A DNA stretch of 64,000 bases from Paracoccus aminophilus JCM 7686 (GTDB lineage: Bacteria > Pseudomonadota > Alphaproteobacteria > Rhodobacterales > Rhodobacteraceae): the NCBI RefSeq assembly GCF_000444995.1, contig NC_022041.1, positions 408,001-472,000 on the forward strand, read 5' to 3'. The notes beneath the pieces are model-generated. The model was given only the letters and a program-made list of their open reading frames with translations. It was not told the origin of the DNA and searched no databases. How positions within the stretch are numbered: position 1 is the stretch's first letter; the number at the start of each line of letters is the position of its first letter. This document shows, in pieces, positions 62,714-64,000 of this stretch. Made by a program: the position numbers and the translations under genes.

Positions 62714-64000
62714 ATGACCACTCCCGACAAGCAGACGGACCGGAGATCTGTCTCCACCGCCGACAGCCCCCGCGTGGCCTATGCGGTGGGGCTGACGCGG
62801 GCTGGCATGGTCTGGGAGCAGGCGGCGCGCGGCTTCTGGCCCCTGCTGGTGGTTCTGGCGCTGGTTCTCGCCGCGCTGGCCTTTGGGCTTTTGCCACTTC
62901 TGTCGCGCAGCTGGCTGATCGCCGCGCTTGTTGTCGCGGGACTGGCGCTTGTGGGCGCGGGGCTCTGGGGGCTTTGGCGCTTTCGCAGGCCCAGCCGGAT
63001 GGCGGCGCGCGCCCGCGTCGATGCCGCTCTCGACGGCCGCCCGCTGTCGGCCCTGTCCGATGAGATGGCGCTTGGCGGCGAGGATGCCGGTGCGACGAGC
63101 CTCTGGCAGGCCCATCTGGCGCGGATGCGCGCCGAGGCTGACCGCGCCCGTCCGATTGCCCCCGATGCGGGACTTGCCCGCCGTGATCCTTTCGCGCTGC
63201 GTCTGGCCGGGCTGACCGCGCTGGCGATGGTGCTGGTCTTTGCCCCGCCCGGGGAAATCGGGCAGGGGCTCGCCGCGCTTGGCTCGACCTTCCGCCCGGT
63301 GCCGCCCGAGACGCCCACGGTCGAGACCGGTCCGGGCTGGGAAGGCTGGGCTCAGCCGCCCGCCTATACCCGCCGCCCGACGATCTATCTGAACGCGCTG
63401 CCGGTGGACGAGGCGCTGGTTCTGCCCAAGGGCAGCCGCGTCAGCTTCCGCCTTTACGGCAAGGATGCCGAGGTCTCGCAAGACATTGGTCAAGCCGTCG
63501 CGGGCGAGCGCCCCGATCCGCTGGCCCCGGAATTCACCGCCGAGAAAGACGGCAGCATCCGCGTCGCGGGCCGCCGTTTCGCGGTCACGGTCCAGCCCGA
63601 TGCGGCGCCGACGGTCAGCCCCGGCGCCGCACCCAGCCGCCGCGCCGATGGCAAGCTGGTGCAGCAATTCACCGCCAAGGACGACAATGGCGTCGTGTCC
63701 GGCAGGGCCACGATCTCGCTCGATCTCGCGGCCGTGGACCGCCGCTTTGGCCTGAGCATCGCGCCCGAAAAGCGCGAGGATATCTCGATTGATCTGCCGC
63801 TGCCCGCGACTGGGCCGCGCAAGGAGATCAAGGGCCAGCTTGTCGCCGATCTCGCGCGCCATCCTTGGGCGAACCTGCCGGTGACGGTGCGGCTTGAGGT
63901 CACTGACGGGATCGACCAGACCGGCCAATCGGCGCCGATGAAGATGATCCTGCCGGGGCGGCGCTTCTTCGACCCGCTGGCCGCCAGCCTGATCGAGATG
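62714..64000 (+). CDS. TIGR02302/DUF4175 family membrane protein (N-terminal part, runs off the window)
   Basis: 429 codons open from ATG 62714 to the end of the window without a stop. Two N-terminal membrane helices (about 40-62 and 66-86) and a third near 163-180, followed by a large extracytoplasmic region containing WAQPPAYTRRPTIYLN (the family's PPxYT motif) and KGSRVSFRLYGKDAEV. This is the layout of the alphaproteobacterial TIGR02302 (DUF4175) family, large proteins usually found downstream of lysA with Gln-rich C-termini. Function unknown. Confidence 0.88.
   Translation, partial: MTTPDKQTDRRSVSTADSPRVAYAVGLTRAGMVWEQAARGFWPLLVVLALVLAALAFGLLPLLSRSWLIAALVVAGLALVGAGLWGLWRFRRPSRMAARARVDAALDGRPLSALSDEMALGGEDAGATSLWQAHLARMRAEADRARPIAPDAGLARRDPFALRLAGLTALAMVLVFAPPGEIGQGLAALGSTFRPVPPETPTVETGPGWEGWAQPPAYTRRPTIYLNALPVDEALVLPKGSRVSFRLYGKDAEVSQDIGQAVAGERPDPLAPEFTAEKDGSIRVAGRRFAVTVQPDAAPTVSPGAAPSRRADGKLVQQFTAKDDNGVVSGRATISLDLAAVDRRFGLSIAPEKREDISIDLPLPATGPRKEIKGQLVADLARHPWANLPVTVRLEVTDGIDQTGQSAPMKMILPGRRFFDPLAASLIEM

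Noticed and set aside
1-64000. CRISPR arrays, tRNA or rRNA genes, insertion sequences, prophage
   Set aside because: No regularly spaced repeats, clover-leaf sequences, transposase or phage genes seen.

Overview
The window is high-GC chromosomal DNA from an alphaproteobacterium of the Rhodobacteraceae/Paracoccaceae, most likely Paracoccus or a close relative. Supporting marks are the DUF2849 - sulfite reductase - APS reductase - DUF934 cluster, ybgC-tolQRAB-pal-cpoB-tilS-ftsH, a six-gene Mrp/Pha antiporter operon with fused A and B subunits, divergent metR/metF, argH-lysA followed by a TIGR02302-type gene, and phaA-phaB for polyhydroxybutyrate. Almost all of it is core genome. I see no tRNA, rRNA, CRISPR array, insertion sequence or prophage, and no stretch above 300 bases lacks a gene; the longest gap, 41107-41382, holds only weak hairpins.

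Layout. 22-816: a DNA/RNA nuclease-like gene of lower GC, the only gene that looks accessory. 981-5632: Lrp regulator divergent from the assimilatory sulfur genes and a ferredoxin-NADP reductase. 5779-9634: topA, an unrecognised gene flanked by inverted copies of a double-hairpin repeat, and ybgC. 9780-18732: tolQRAB-pal-cpoB-tilS-ftsH. 18798-22450 (mostly minus strand): a 26-codon membrane peptide, a chorismate mutase (plus strand), then ruvC-ruvA-htpX-ruvB chained by 4-bp overlaps. 22570-28512: mrpAB-C-D-E-F-G. 28585-42165: single genes and divergent pairs (dapA/slt, EamA transporter, suhB, metR/metF, DUF2235, ornithine/lysine decarboxylase with its Lrp regulator, rsmD, FAD reductase/peroxiredoxin, VOC protein). 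42293-48680: valS and a type I secretion ABC transporter plus adaptor. 48840-52705: mlaA-mlaC facing a class A penicillin-binding protein. 52922-55180: polyprenyl diphosphate synthase, DUF2007, a tRNA methyltransferase-like gene, DUF465. 55336-58292 (minus): phaB, phaA, EAL phosphodiesterase. 58386-64000: tag, TlpA-like thioredoxin, argH, a 49-aa LptM-like lipoprotein, a small membrane protein, lysA and the start of a TIGR02302/DUF4175 gene that runs off the end.

How the genes work together. The sulfur block carries sulfate-derived APS to sulfide, and the adjacent ferredoxin-NADP reductase could supply the electrons. The envelope theme is strong: Tol-Pal, CpoB, the Mla lipid-transport parts, a lytic transglycosylase, PBP1A, FtsH, HtpX and type I secretion. 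Amino-acid genes are scattered: dapA, lysA, argH, metF and chorismate mutase. Many genes overlap by 1-8 bp, so translational coupling is common. Three genes appear to use TTG starts (ftsH, mlaA, mlaC).

I did not find a convincing new multi-gene system. The items most worth a second look are the dispersed double-hairpin repeat, the LptM-like lipoprotein between argH and lysA, the tandem MetR-type boxes, htpX embedded in the ruv operon, the 26-codon membrane peptide, and the nuclease-like gene at the left edge.
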